From: Lithobates sylvaticus
Lineage: Eukaryota > Chordata > Amphibia > Anura > Ranidae
Assembly (NCBI GenBank): GCA_028564925.1
Contig: CM053032.1
Location: 117,767,490-117,831,489 of the forward strand
DNA: 64,000 nt
Reading direction: 5' to 3'
Shown: positions 53,614 through 63,290 of the stretch, in pieces
Layout: the number at the start of each line of letters is the position of its first letter
How positions within the stretch are numbered: the stretch's first letter is position 1
Program-made: the position numbers and the translations under genes
Notes under the pieces: model-generated
Told to the model about the DNA's origin: nothing
Databases searched by the model: none
Seen by the model: the letters and a program-made list of their open reading frames with translations, nothing else

Positions 53614-54591
53614 TTATTCCCAAGCCAACTGCGGCCTAATGTAGGTTCGGAATCTCTGCGATTCCCATCTCCCCATCCTTCGCACATCCGCCTCATCCAG
53701 CCCACACCTGGCGGCCTCAGTAGCCGCCCCGATGCGGAAGGAGTGTGAGGCGTAGGCGGAACTCTCCATCCCCATCCTTTTTAAACATTTTCTAAGCACC
53801 GCAACAAACTGGAACCTTGACAAATTGGATCCATCTTCGTGAACCAGAAAAGGGGTCCCCCAACCTGGCCTTAGCCGCATAAAATTCTTAACCACCCGCA
53901 CCGGACACATTGCACAACCCTCCACCGCGTACAATGCCACTTGAACCCCCACCCCTTTTTGGTCTGTTTTTGACTTCCGCAAACGTACTGACACCCTGTC
54001 CTCCCAGACCACCACATCCTCCCGCAATAGCCCACCAGCCCTCTGTTTTGAGGGGCTCACCAACTCCCCAATGCGAAACGCTCCAAAAAACGCCAACGAA
54101 AAAACGGCTAAAAACAACGATCGCTCATATTCGTCCTTACAGACCGACCCCAGTTGCTCTCCTAACCCCAACAGGTTCGGAAAAGGGATAGGCCGCCTGC
54201 TATCCCGCGTCTTGCGTTCCCTCTTGTATCCTTTTATGGCCTGCTTCACCCAAAATTCCTTCGTCCAGTCCACCCTCCCTTGTACCTTAAACAAAAAAGC
54301 CAATCCTGCCATCTTCTTCTCAATGAATGACACTGACTGACCATTCTCCATGTGTCTGGATACAAAGCACAACACCAGTAGGCGCCCTTCTGACCCATAC
54401 TCACCCACACCTGTTTCCTTCAGAAACTCACCCCATTCGCTCCACACCTTCCGGTATGCTGCCCACGTTGCCACACTTACCGATCTCTGTATCCATCTGG
54501 CGGCTACCCTAGTGCCAACTCCCACATCCAGCCCGGGCAGGGGACGCCCACTGTCTGAGCTTCTGGTGCCAGTTCCCTGAACTTGTCCCAC
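53614..54591 (-). CDS. Tyrosine recombinase of the Ngaro element (fossil part)
   Basis: A frame of about 325 codons. An N-terminal SAM-like domain (about residues 30-110, VSVATWAAYRKVWSEWGEFL) is followed by the catalytic domain with AFRIGELVSPS (first Arg, about residue 178), SHSFRIGAATEAARCG (HxxR) and RWESQRFRTYIRPQLAWE (candidate Tyr near the end). All catalytic boxes are present. The family uses it to insert a circular DNA copy. It overlaps the end of the polymerase frame by ~90 bases. Confidence 0.9.
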   Translation of the reverse strand: MGQVQGTGTRSSDSGRPLPGLDVGVGTRVAARWIQRSVSVATWAAYRKVWSEWGEFLKETGVGEYGSEGRLLVLCFVSRHMENGQSVSFIEKKMAGLAFLFKVQGRVDWTKEFWVKQAIKGYKRERKTRDSRRPIPFPNLLGLGEQLGSVCKDEYERSLFLAVFSLAFFGAFRIGELVSPSKQRAGGLLREDVVVWEDRVSVRLRKSKTDQKGVGVQVALYAVEGCAMCPVRVVKNFMRLRPGWGTPFLVHEDGSNLSRFQFVAVLRKCLKRMGMESSAYASHSFRIGAATEAARCGLDEADVRRMGRWESQRFRTYIRPQLAWE

Positions 54592-55735
54592 TGGAACCGA
54601 GACAAAGAATCAGCCAATGTGTTTTCCACCCCCGGAATGTGAACTGCGTATAGCAAAACATTCAACTTCAAGCAATGTAACACTAACTGTCGCATAAGCC
54701 TAATAACCGGTCGTGAAGATCCCGACATGTTATTAATGATCTGCACCACCCCCATGTTGTCGCAATTCAAACGTAGTTTTAAATTCCGGCAAGACTCACC
54801 CCACAATTCCAGCGCGAGCACTACCGGAAAAAGTTCCAACAGTACTAAATTCCGCAAAAAACCCGCTTCCACCCATGTCTTGGGCCAGGGTTCCGCACTC
54901 CAGCTGCCCTGAAAATACGCCCCGTACCCTGTAGATCCAGCGGCGTCTGTTACCAACTCGCCCGACATCCAAACTGACCTACCATTGAAATCCATCAAAA
55001 ACTGATACCATACCTGCAGGTCCTCCCTATGCTCCTTCCCGAGCCGAATGTAATGAGTGGGGGCCTTCACCCCTGCCATTGCAGCTGACATCCGGCGACA
55101 GAATATCCTCCCCATGGGAATGATCCTGCAAGCAAAGTTCAGTTTTCCCAGCAGAGATTGCAACGTAAGCAGTTGCACCTTCTTCCGCCCGTGTATTTCC
55201 CTGATCTCCTTTTGCAAATCCCTGAGCTTCTCTTCCGGTAACCTGCATTCCATAGCCATGGAATCAATCACTATACCCAAGAAGCTCAGTTCCGTCCGTG
55301 GGCCCTCCGTTTTATCAGCTGCCAAAGGCACCCGAAACCTCTCCGCAATGTGCTGCAACGTGGACAAAAGTATCGTACACACATTGGAAGACGGAGGACC
55401 CACGCAGAGAAAATCATCCAGATAATGGATGACGGATTCAGTGCCAGTGACGTCCCGCACGACCCATTCTAAAAAGGAGCTGAAAGCCTCAAACACGGCA
55501 CATGATATCGAGCAGCCCATGGGCAAACATCTATCCACATAAAACTTTTCCTGCCAATGACAACCCAGCAGCCTAAAACTATCGGGATGCACTGGCAATA
55601 GCCGAAACGCTGATTCAACGTCCGACTTTGCCATCAATGCCCCTTTCCCATACTTCCTCACCCACCGGACTGCTGCATCAAAGGACCTGTATGAAACCGT
55701 ACAGGCTTCCGGATCAATAAAATCATTTACCGAAC
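54504..55735 (-). pseudogene. Reverse transcriptase / RNase H of the Ngaro element (fossil part)
   Basis: Boxes: MAKSDVESAFRLLPVHP (first catalytic Asp), CLPMGCSISCAVFEAFSSF, IHYLDDFLCVGP (YLDD), LSFLGIVID, then RNase H with VTDAAGSTGYGAYF (Asp) and ENTLADSLSR. The N-terminal part of the polymerase (SQLGVVPKKEPNKFRLIHHL) lies just beyond, near 55,740-55,830. The pattern is of the DIRS/Ngaro type rather than Ty3/gypsy. Confidence 0.9.
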
Positions 55736-55739
55736 CCTA

Positions 55740-58201
55740 TTTGGGAAACGATAAGTGATGGATCAACCGAAACTTGTTCGGTTCCTTTTTGGGGACCACC
55801 CCCAGTTGGGAAACCCCTAGATCGGCTAACGGTTTCGTCTCAAACGGCTCCGCCATGCGACCCAAAGACACCTCTTTTGCTAGTTTTTCTGATACCACCT
55901 CTGGGTGTTGAAGTGCTGATCTTAAATTATTGGCCATAGGGGGAATAATCTGCAGCGCGCAAGGAATTTGAAACCCATACTTAAACCCATCCCCAATTAA
56001 CACTGCCATTGCCCTGTCCGGGTACCTATTTAGAAAAGGCTGCATCCTTTCCCCCCTCACTGGCGTCGTCTCTCTTATTTGCAGCATCTCCGGCACATTT
56101 TCCTTTTTTGAAGCACCTGGCGTAAGTATGCGCTCCCCCGCACCCTGAACACTCGTGTTTAAATTTACAGGTGTTTCCAAATTTACATGAACCCTCATTG
56201 AATTGCCAGCACACTCCCCACTTTTTTCCGGCCGGCGATCCCGAGTAGTTACTACCTCCGGCCCCCCCATGAAATGGCTGTGCTGGTGTTTTTGCTGACG
56301 CCATCAACCTCATCCAAAGACTAATGTCTTTGTGATCCCAACGCAGCGCGGGATGAACTGCCCTGCATTGACGGAATTGTTCGTCATACCGGAGCCACGC
56401 CGTTCCTCCATAAACCCTATAGGCCTCCCCTATGGCATCCATGTAGCAAAACAACGCCGAACAATGTTCGGGGTTCTTTTCGCCGATCACCCCCGCCAAT
56501 ATGGCAAATGCCTGTAGCCAATTGGTAAATGTCCTGGGAATCAAGCGGTATCTCCGCTTTTCCTCGTCCTCTTTCTTAGTATCGTCAGGTTTCACCCTGT
56601 CTAAATTAAACTTTTCCAAGGGCAACAAGGAGAAAATCTCCACGTATTCGCCCTTCCAAATCTTTTCCCGTGTCTCCTGCTTCAGGTGAGCCCCCAGCGG
56701 TCCCTCAAAGCAGACATACACCTCTCCTCTTGCCGCATCCGCCAGGCGCACAATGTCCGCCCTCGCTGCGGGCTCTGTTGCCTTTTCCGCATTACTCACC
56801 TTTCCCAACGGCTCCGCCGCCCCCGCAGCCTTCGTGCCTTCCATGGCTGACGTACCCACCCCACCTACCACTTCCCCAGCCTCCGCAATTAACCTCCCCG
56901 GGGCTGGGTGTCCCCGTTCCAATCGTCCCACCAAATCCCGCAGTCCCTCCAGCAATTCTTGTATCTCCCCGGACCCACTAGTGGTCCCACTCCTGGCCCG
57001 CGGTTGGTCTACAATTGCCAACGACTGGGCTGGAGGCGTAGACCTCCCCCCTCCCCCAGACATCACACCCAATAAATTTTGCAAAGCAGAAGAAAATGCC
57101 AGGTTATCAGAAGACTTACCAGGCTGCCTGGGCGCTCCACCTACAGCCGAAGCGACGGACTCCACCGGTGCCTGCGGTCGACTGGGTTCCACATCCTCCT
57201 CGGACAGTTCACCCTCTGACCTGCTCATGTCCTCCTGTGGTGCAATAAACGGCAATCCCCCTGGGGAGGGACTCCTGGATGGTGTAAGCCTCTGTGCCCC
57301 AGTATTGATGTCTGATGCCATCCCCCCCTCCCCCTGCCCTCCCCGTCCCCCCCGGATCCCTGCAGTTGGGCCGGTCCTGGCACCGCTCCTGCCCCGTGAC
57401 TCCCTTCTCAATCCGCCAGGTGGCGTCCGCCTACCCGCTGTGAGGCCTGCCCCGCTGCCCGCCGGTCCAGCTGCAGCCGTTGCCCCCCTATTCCTTCTGC
57501 CCCCCCCCCCTCGGCTCGTTCAGATCTGCTGGGGGTGTCCGTCCCGCAGCCCTCCTGGATACCTGCTCTTCTTGCCTGGCTGCCCCTCTCCTGCTGGCAT
57601 TCCTGCGACCCCTCGGCTCGTTCAGAGCTGCTGGGAAGGGCACCAGAGCTGATGCTCCAGCCAATCCATCCTGGCTCCTGTCCCTGGACAATGGCGTGGG
57701 TGTAGCTTGCCTTCCGTCCCTTCCCCCCCCCCCCCCGCTCGTCCCGAGCAGCCGGGGGTGCGATGTCCCGTCTGTCTCTGCCCAGTCTGTATGGGGATGC
57801 GGCGCTGGACGTGCCCGTGGCCCCCCTTCCTGCCTGGAGTCCCCGCTGTGAGGTCCGCCTCTGGCCCCCATTCTGTTCTGTCTGCACCCTCTTGGCTGGG
57901 GGGGAGAGTGATCCCCCCTCGGGCTCCTGGTGACCCTGGATGTCCCTGCAACCTGCCCCGGAGAGTACCTTCTGGGCAGCTTTGAAATCCTGCCGCGTGA
58001 CCTGGGCTCCATGGCGTCCGTGCTCCGCTCCTCCACCGCTCGCACAGCGGTTCCCTCACTGCTTCCTCCGGCTTCCTCCTCCCCTCCGCTGTCCACAGGC
58101 CTGCTGCTGCTCCCGTCCAGTGCCTCAGCTACTTGGGATTGTAGCCAGGCCAGTCCCATAGCCGCCGCCGCTCGCATCAGAGCCACGAGGTCGGCCGCCA
58201 T
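55740..58201 (-). pseudogene. Gag region of the Ngaro element (fossil part)
   Basis: A Pro/Arg/Gly-rich N-terminal part (57,400-58,201) begins MAADLVALMRAAAAMGLAWL. The central part is SRSEGELSEEDVEPSRPQ, and the conserved Gag core near 56,350-56,700 reads EIFSLLPLEKFNLDRV and RLIPRTFTNWLQAFAILAGV. A zinc-finger part near 56,090-56,210 has CWQFNEGSCKFGNTCKFKHE (CCCH type) and a following C/H cluster. In the family this packages element RNA. Open frames on the opposite strand are caused by the high GC content. Confidence 0.82.
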
Positions 58202-58279
58202 CTTGGATGTACAAAAAACGAGGAGTAAAATTCCTGCCTCCTCGTGTCTTTCTTCCTCCTGACTGACCCCCTACGGCCA

Positions 58280-58298
58280 CGCCCCCTATTTATATTGC
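58280..58298 (-). promoter_or_regulatory. Candidate Ngaro TATA box
   Basis: On the minus strand GGCAATATAAATAGGGGG, about 85 bases upstream of the first Gag start codon at 58,201. GC-rich on both sides. Confidence 0.5.
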
Positions 58299-58564
58299 CT
58301 CGCCCCCCTGCCGCTATTGGCCTGCCTGCCTCGGCCACACCCCCAGAATTACTCCCTGTGTGTGATAGACAGTGCTGATCCTGACCTCCCTGGGGCCCTA
58401 AGCAAAATTCTGCTAAGGGGCCCTCTACTTGACCCGTGATGCCATGAGCTATGTAAACCATTTGCCATTGCCACACAGTCACACCTGACACTTCAGTGCT
58501 CCCAAAACAATCCTCCCTCCTTTAAACAAAACAGTCAAAGAATAAGTACAACAATATAGAACAG

Positions 58565-60120
58565 AATGAGGTCCCCAGAGAGCCCCCCTTACATCAGGGT
58601 CCTCAGAGCCCCCCTTACATCAGGGTCCTCAGAGAGCCCCTCTTTACACCAAGGTCCCCAGAGAGCCCCCCTTATACAAGGGTCCCCAGACAGCCCCCCT
58701 TAAATCAGTGTCCTCAGAGAGTCTCACCCTACATCAGGGTCCCCAGAGAGCCTCCCCTTACATCAGGGTCCCCAGAGAGCCCCCCCTTACATCAGGGTCC
58801 CCAGAGAGCCTCCTCATACATTAGGGTCCCCAGAGAGCCCCCCTTACATCAGGGTCCCTAGAGAGCCTCCCCCTACATTTGGGTCCCCAGAGAGCCTCCT
58901 CCTACATTAGGGTCCCCAGAGAGCCCCCCCCCCTTACATCAGGGTCCCCAGAGAGCCCCCCCCCCTTACATCAGGGTCCCCAGAGAGCCTCCCCCTACAT
59001 TAGGGTCCCCAGAGAGCCTCCCCCTACATCAGGGTCCCCAGAGAGAGCCCCCCCTTACATCAGGGTCCCCAGAGAGCCTCCCCCTACATTTGGGTCCCCA
59101 GAGAGCCTCCCCCTACATCTGGGTCCCCAGAGAGCCTCCCCCTACATTAGGGTCCCCAGAGAGCCCCCCCTTACATCAGGGTCCCCAGAGAGCCCCCCCT
59201 TACATCAGGGTCCCCAGAGAGCCTCCCCCTACATTAGGGTCCCCAGAGAGCCCCCCCTTACATCAGGGTCCCTAGAGAGCCTCCCCCTACATTAGGGTCC
59301 CCAGAGAGCCCCCCCTTACATCAGGGTCCCTAGAGAGCCTCCCCCTACATTAGGGTCCCCAGAGAGCCTTCCCTTACATCAGGATCCCCAGAGAGCCCCC
59401 CCTTACACCAGGATCCCCAGAGAGCCTCCCCTTACATCAGGATCCCCAGAGAGCCTCCCCTTACATCAGGATCCCCAGAGAGCCTCCCCTTACATCAGGA
59501 TCCCCAGAGAGCCTCCCTTACATCAGGGTCCCCAGAGAGCCTCCCCCTACATTAGGTTTCCAAGAGAGCCTCCTCCTTACATCAGAGTCCCCAGAGAGCC
59601 TCCCCTTACATCAGGGTCCCCAGAAAGCCCCTCCTTACATCAGAGTCCCCAGAGAGCCTCCCTTACATCAGTATCCTCAGAGAGCCCCTCTTTACATCAG
59701 GGTCCCCAGTGAGCCTCCCTACTTACATCAGGGTCCCCAGAGGGTATCCCCCTACATCAGGGTCCCCAGAGAGCCTCCCCTTACATCAGGGTCCTCAGAG
59801 AGCCTCCACTTACACCAGGGTCCCCAGAGAGCCTCCCCTTACACCAGGGTCCCAAGAGAGCCTCCCCTTACATTAGTGTCCCAAGAGAGCCTTCCCTCTA
59901 ACATTAGTGTCCCCAGAGAGACCCTCCTTACACAGGGTCCCCAGAGAGCCCCTCCTTACACAGAGTCCCCAGAGAGCCCCCCTCTAACATTAGTGTCCCC
60001 AGGGGGCACCTTCTTACATCAGTGTCCCCAGAGAGCCCCGTCTTTACATTAGTGTCCCCAGAGGCCCCCTTCCTTCCATTAGTGTCCCCAGAAAGCCCCC
60101 CCTCTTACATTTGGGCCCCC
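58565..60120. repeat. ~28-bp minisatellite, about 55 copies
   Basis: Units read ACATCAGGGTCCCCAGAGAGCCTCCCCTT with small changes. The 3' copies (after 59,560) are more diverged than the middle ones, as expected for an array that grows inside and decays at its edge. The proline-rich frames are artefacts. Confidence 0.96.
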
Positions 60121-60164
60121 AAACAGCTGACTCCCCCTCTTGCAGAGGTTCCCCTGTACCTGGC

Positions 60165-60475
60165 TGGTGGAGGTGGGAGGCGGCGATCGGCAGCTATATG
60201 GTGTCCACAGGCAGGGGGATCTCCCTGGGGCTAGTAGTTCTATCTCCGAATGTATACAGCGGAGAGGGGAGGGGCCTCTGACCCGGGCATCAGCAACACT
60301 GTTCAAGCAGAGTGAAAGTGAAACTGATACCTGCCTGGGTCAGAGGCCCCTCCCTTCTCCTCTCCACTGTATACACTGAGAGTACTACAAACCCCAGGGA
60401 GATCCCGCCGCCCACTCAGGCACCATAGAGCTGCCGATCGCTGCCTTCTACCTCCTCCCACCTCTCCTCACTGCA
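60165..60475. repeat. Stem-loop with ~140-base arms
   Basis: GGTGGGAGGCGGCGATCGGCAGCTATATGG (60,170) answers CCATAGAGCTGCCGATCGCTGCC (60,424), and GGATCTCCCTGGGG and GAGGGGCCTCTGACCCGGG answer CCCCAGGGAGATCC and CCTGGGTCAGAGGCCCC. Loop of about 35-40 bases near 60,300-60,335. Confidence 0.85.
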
Positions 60476-60585
60476 CTCTAAAAGTGCAGGGGGGGGATTC
60501 TGGGTCTTGGGGGCCCCCCCACAGCGGCGGGGCCCTAAGCAGCTTGCATAGTGTGCCTATAGGGCCGATCGGCTCTGGTGATAGA

Positions 60586-60940
60586 CACACAGTCATGTCC
60601 GGCCCTCCTCTACCATTCCCATGCTGTACATTTATGATCCGGCCCTCTCTTCTCCCTCTTCCAGACAAGCGTGATCTGGGGGAAAAGGCACACCCCCAGA
60701 TCCGCCCACTAAAGCAGCAGCCTGCAGGAGAGAGGCTGAAAAACTTCAGGTGGAGGTACAGGGGGCGGAGAGTGCAATCCCGAGGGTTCTGAACAGCAAT
60801 TCATGCTGAGAAGGGCTGCTAGTTGTTAAGCCCATCCGCTGGCCGGGTAACCAGAGCAGATTTGGTTACCTGGGGCACGCTCAGCCTCAGTCTTTAATGT
60901 TTTCTCGGGGGGTGCAATTGCCCCGTTGCCCCCCCCCCCG
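60586..60940. other. Right part of the 10.1-kb hAT-type element
   Basis: No gene recognised. It resumes right after the inner element's duplication and runs to the C-run and the GGATCCGCCCCTG end. The short word CCCAGATCCGCCC near 60,695 resembles the element end and could be an internal copy of the transposase binding site (inference). Confidence 0.5.
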
Positions 60941-61085
60941 GATCCGCCCCTGGCTTCTTTAGCAAGGCAGTGGTCGTCTTGGAGGTGTGTTTGGGGTCGT
61001 TATTATGTTGGAATACTGCCCTGCGGCCCAGTTTCTGAAGGGAGGGGATCATGCTCTGCTTCAGTATGTCACAGTATATTGTTGT

Positions 61086-61590
61086 GCACAAATCTGCCCT
61101 TTATGGAAGAGTGGCAGGTAGAAAGCCATCATTGAAAGAAAACGATAAGAAGTCCCATTTGCAGTTTGTAAAAAGCCACGTCGGAGGACACAGAAAACAT
61201 GTGGAAGAAGGTGCTCTGGTCAGATGAGACCAAAATTGTATTTTTTGCCCTAAAAGCAAAACGTTATGTGTGGCAAAAAACACTGTGCATCACCCTGAAC
61301 ACATCTGTGAAACATGGTGGTGGCAGCATCATTTTGTGGGGATGCTTTTTTTCAGCAGGGACAGGGAAGCTTGTCAGAGTTGATGGACAGAAGGATGGAG
61401 TCTGCAACAAAAACTTGAGACTGGGGTGGAGATTCACCTTCCAGCAGGACCACGACCCTAAACATATAGCCAGAGCTACAATTAGAATAATTTATATAAA
61501 AGCGTATTCATGTGTTAGAATGGCCCAGTCAAAGTCCAGACCTATATTCAATTAAGAATCTGTGAAAAGACTTGAAAATTGCTGGTGCTA
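61086..61590 (+). pseudogene. Tc1-B transposase fragment, second copy
   Basis: Matches 37,378 onward of the first Tc1-B copy (ACAAATCTG.CCTTTATGGAAGAGTGGCA) and shows MWKKVLWSDETKIVFFALKA (first catalytic Asp in SDETK), HGGGSIILWGCFFSAGTGKL and FTFQQDHDPKHIARATIR (second catalytic Asp in QQDHDPKH). It ends at about 61,590 before the last catalytic acid. It is a separate fragment: unlike the first copy it has no Tc1-A insertion at GACCTA. Confidence 0.85.
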
Positions 61591-61599
61591 ACATAGCTA

Positions 61600-63290
61600 T
61601 GTCAAACAGAAACCCTACATGGATTTAATTGAGAGAGTCTCTTACCTTGAGGTAGGCACCAGCTGCTCTGACCTCAGTGGATGCATCTGAGCAGATGTGA
61701 ATCTATTTTTTCTGACTTGTAGTAAGGGAAGCTGAAGTGTAGCAGTGTGGTATGTCAATTCCATCTAAGGCATGTAGAGATTGTTTCTAGGCTCCCAATT
61801 TGAAAGTTTGTCTGTTTGGTAGTGGAACATCCCAATCTTTAATAGCCTCTGATAACTGTCTTAATAAGGATTTACCTTGCATGGTGATGGTAACCACAAA
61901 TCCCAGTGGACCGTATAGACTGTTCACCACTGACAGAACACCACGTTTGGTAAATGGCTTGTCTGCAGCGCTGACTTGGAAACCATAGGTGTCTTTTAAT
62001 AAGTTCCACCGTAAGCTCAGACTACTCTGAACAGGAGGCATGTCCATTCCCAGATTTAAATCCTGTGGCATGATCGCCAGGCTGAAAGTCTTTCATCACA
62101 GCAGCACTGTTTAAGGCAATCTTATAGAGTCTGAGGTTGACTTCAGAAGACATACCTTGAGTCCTTTGGAGCAGGTCTTCTTCATCTATAGGTAATGATT
62201 TGAGTCCATCGTCCACGTAGATGTCTATCTCATTAAAGTGTCGAGCATCTGCACCAAACTCCTTTTCGCTATCAAGAGCAGTCCCTTATAGACCAAACGT
62301 TGCATCAGCAGGCGAGGGGCTTTTTCCCCGAGACATGTACCTTCATGCGGTATTCAATCACTTTACTGTTTATATTGTTGTCATGGTGCTGTAGTGGGAT
62401 GCCCCTTTGTCCAGATTCTGGTGCAGGTCCCTTTAACTCAACTCCCCACAATCCTCTGAGCTCCTGGATCCGCCCGGGGGATATAAATGTCAGCTCCACC
62501 CAGCTTCCCGTGCTCAGAGAGATCCTGCCTGATGGGACAGCAGTGACTGGGCAAGTGAGCTGTTCCCAGGTGCTGGGTCCTCCCCTGTTAAGTCTGGTGT
62601 GCGGGCCACCAGCAGTGAGCACAAGAGCACGCAGCATCTTTCCAAGCCCCAGTCACTGGAGAGGACTCTGTTACAGTACATTTTCAGAAGCTGTCCATGA
62701 AGTGGGTTGGCCTTATCTGCAGCCACCAGAACCTCCTGACCAAAGCAAGTAAAAAGCAGTGCCAGCAAGAAGTTTGTGCCAGAAGGAGGTCCACTCAGCT
62801 CACAGCCTGTACAAAAGAACAATTACTATCTTGGACATGTGAGAATCTTTCATCCTCTATCCTATTTGAATATTGAACTCACAACATGCTGCTGCCACCT
62901 AGTGGACATTAGTTGAATGGCAGTATAATTGTGATATGCTTTTTCTTCACAGTTCATATTAATGTTCTGTACTGTATACCGTGTTCACAGAACTCCGGTA
63001 CAATTTATGTTGAAGTTCATTGTTAAGTAAAATAGTGTTGCATATCACCTCTGTCTGATCATTTGGCTGAGACCGTTACACTACAGTGCCACAGAAATTT
63101 TAGGAAGTTCCTATGGTCTTCTCTTACTATAAAGCAATGGAACATTTGTTCAGTATCAGCAGTTATGGCAACTGGCTCTCTTCTAAACCTCATAAGTACT
63201 CCTACAAGTTTGGTGGTTAAGTTTAAGGCTTGACCGCACGTCAGCCTGTATTTGTAGGAGGAGTCAGGCTGCATAAAACCTGCCCTCCTT
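61600..63290 (-). mobile_element. BEL/Pao retroelement fossil, polymerase region
   Basis: On the minus strand, blocks typical of vertebrate BEL/Pao Pol: LVGVLMRFRREPVAITADTE and MFHCFIVREDHRNFLKFLW near 63,100-63,220, INSKVIEYRMKVHV near 62,330-62,370, DDGLKSLPIDEEDLLQRTQG near 62,160-62,215 and KPFTKRGVLSVVNSLYGPLG near 61,900-61,960. A decayed RNase-H-like stretch reaches about 61,630. It is broken, with several breaks, and no LTRs of its own were seen. A solo LTR of another family lies inside it (62,390-63,085). Confidence 0.85.
62390..63085 (+). mobile_element. Solo LTR (fossil), 696 bp, inside the BEL/Pao fossil
   Basis: Starts TGTAGTGGGATGCCC and ends CCGTTACACTACA. The 4-bp duplication GTGC lies at 62,386-62,389 and 63,086-63,089. 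A TATAAA box at 62,482-62,487 supports plus orientation. The end type and 4-bp target resemble those of the LTR element at 18,604-22,382, but the bodies do not match by eye. Solo LTRs arise by recombination between the two LTRs of a full element (family knowledge). Confidence 0.75.

Larger units (their letters stand above)
52531..58330 (-). mobile_element. Ngaro-type tyrosine-recombinase retrotransposon (fossil)
   Basis: On the minus strand: a TATAAATAG box near 58,285, a long Gag region with a CCCH-type zinc finger, reverse transcriptase plus RNase H, a tyrosine recombinase and an SGNH (GDSL-like) hydrolase frame. This set is known for vertebrate Ngaro elements. The 3' side carries three ~35-bp direct repeats (52,719-52,820) and an inverted pair TTGTTGGTCAGTGACG (52,535) / CGTCACTGACCAACAAA (52,846), which may be parts of the split repeats of the family. 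It looks almost whole, with about one or two breaks, and is probably fairly young. Its exact ends are uncertain because such elements make no target duplication. Confidence 0.9.
58370..60577. mobile_element. hAT-type non-autonomous element, 2,208 bp, minisatellite-rich
   Basis: Starts CAGTGCTGATCCTGACC and ends GGGCCGATCGGCTCTG, imperfect inverted ends. Perfect 8-bp duplication GTGATAGA at 58,362-58,369 and 60,578-60,585. It contains GGGGCCCTAAGCA near both ends (58,406 and 60,530, there as GGGGCCCTAAGCAG), a large minisatellite and a stem-loop. No transposase. Confidence 0.9.
50828..60952. mobile_element. hAT-type element, 10,125 bp, carrying other elements
   Basis: Starts CAGGGGCGGATCC and ends GGATCCGCCCCTG (13-bp perfect inverted repeats), with a perfect 8-bp duplication GCTTCTTT at 50,820-50,827 and 60,953-60,960. 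The surrounding Tc1-A reads CTCAGCTTCTTTAGCAAGG elsewhere (17,620 region). No hAT transposase is inside. Contents: short tandem repeats, a G-rich minisatellite, an Ngaro element and a nested 2.2-kb hAT-type element. The original element was probably a short non-autonomous one that later received the others (inference). Confidence 0.92.
38222..61085 (-). mobile_element. Second Tc1-A element, split by an L1 and a 10.1-kb hAT-type element
   Basis: Three blocks of the Tc1-A family: the left end at 38,222-38,258 (CAGTATCTCACAAAAGTGAG), 50,523-50,827 (AATGTCTAAACCGCTGGC ... transposase C-terminal region on the minus strand) and 60,953-61,085 (QHNNDPKHTSKTTTALL on the minus strand). The L1 fills the first gap and the 50,828-60,952 element fills the second, with an 8-bp duplication. 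The right end is missing: the sequence passes into Tc1-B-type sequence at about 61,085. Confidence 0.85.

Noticed and set aside
56670-58262. Long plus-strand Pro/Ser/Ala-rich frames up to 299 codons
   Set aside because: Antisense of the GC-rich Ngaro Gag region, which has recognisable Gag core and zinc-finger sequence on the minus strand.
58879-59295. Proline-rich frame of 138 codons
   Set aside because: Reads the 28-bp minisatellite; not a gene.
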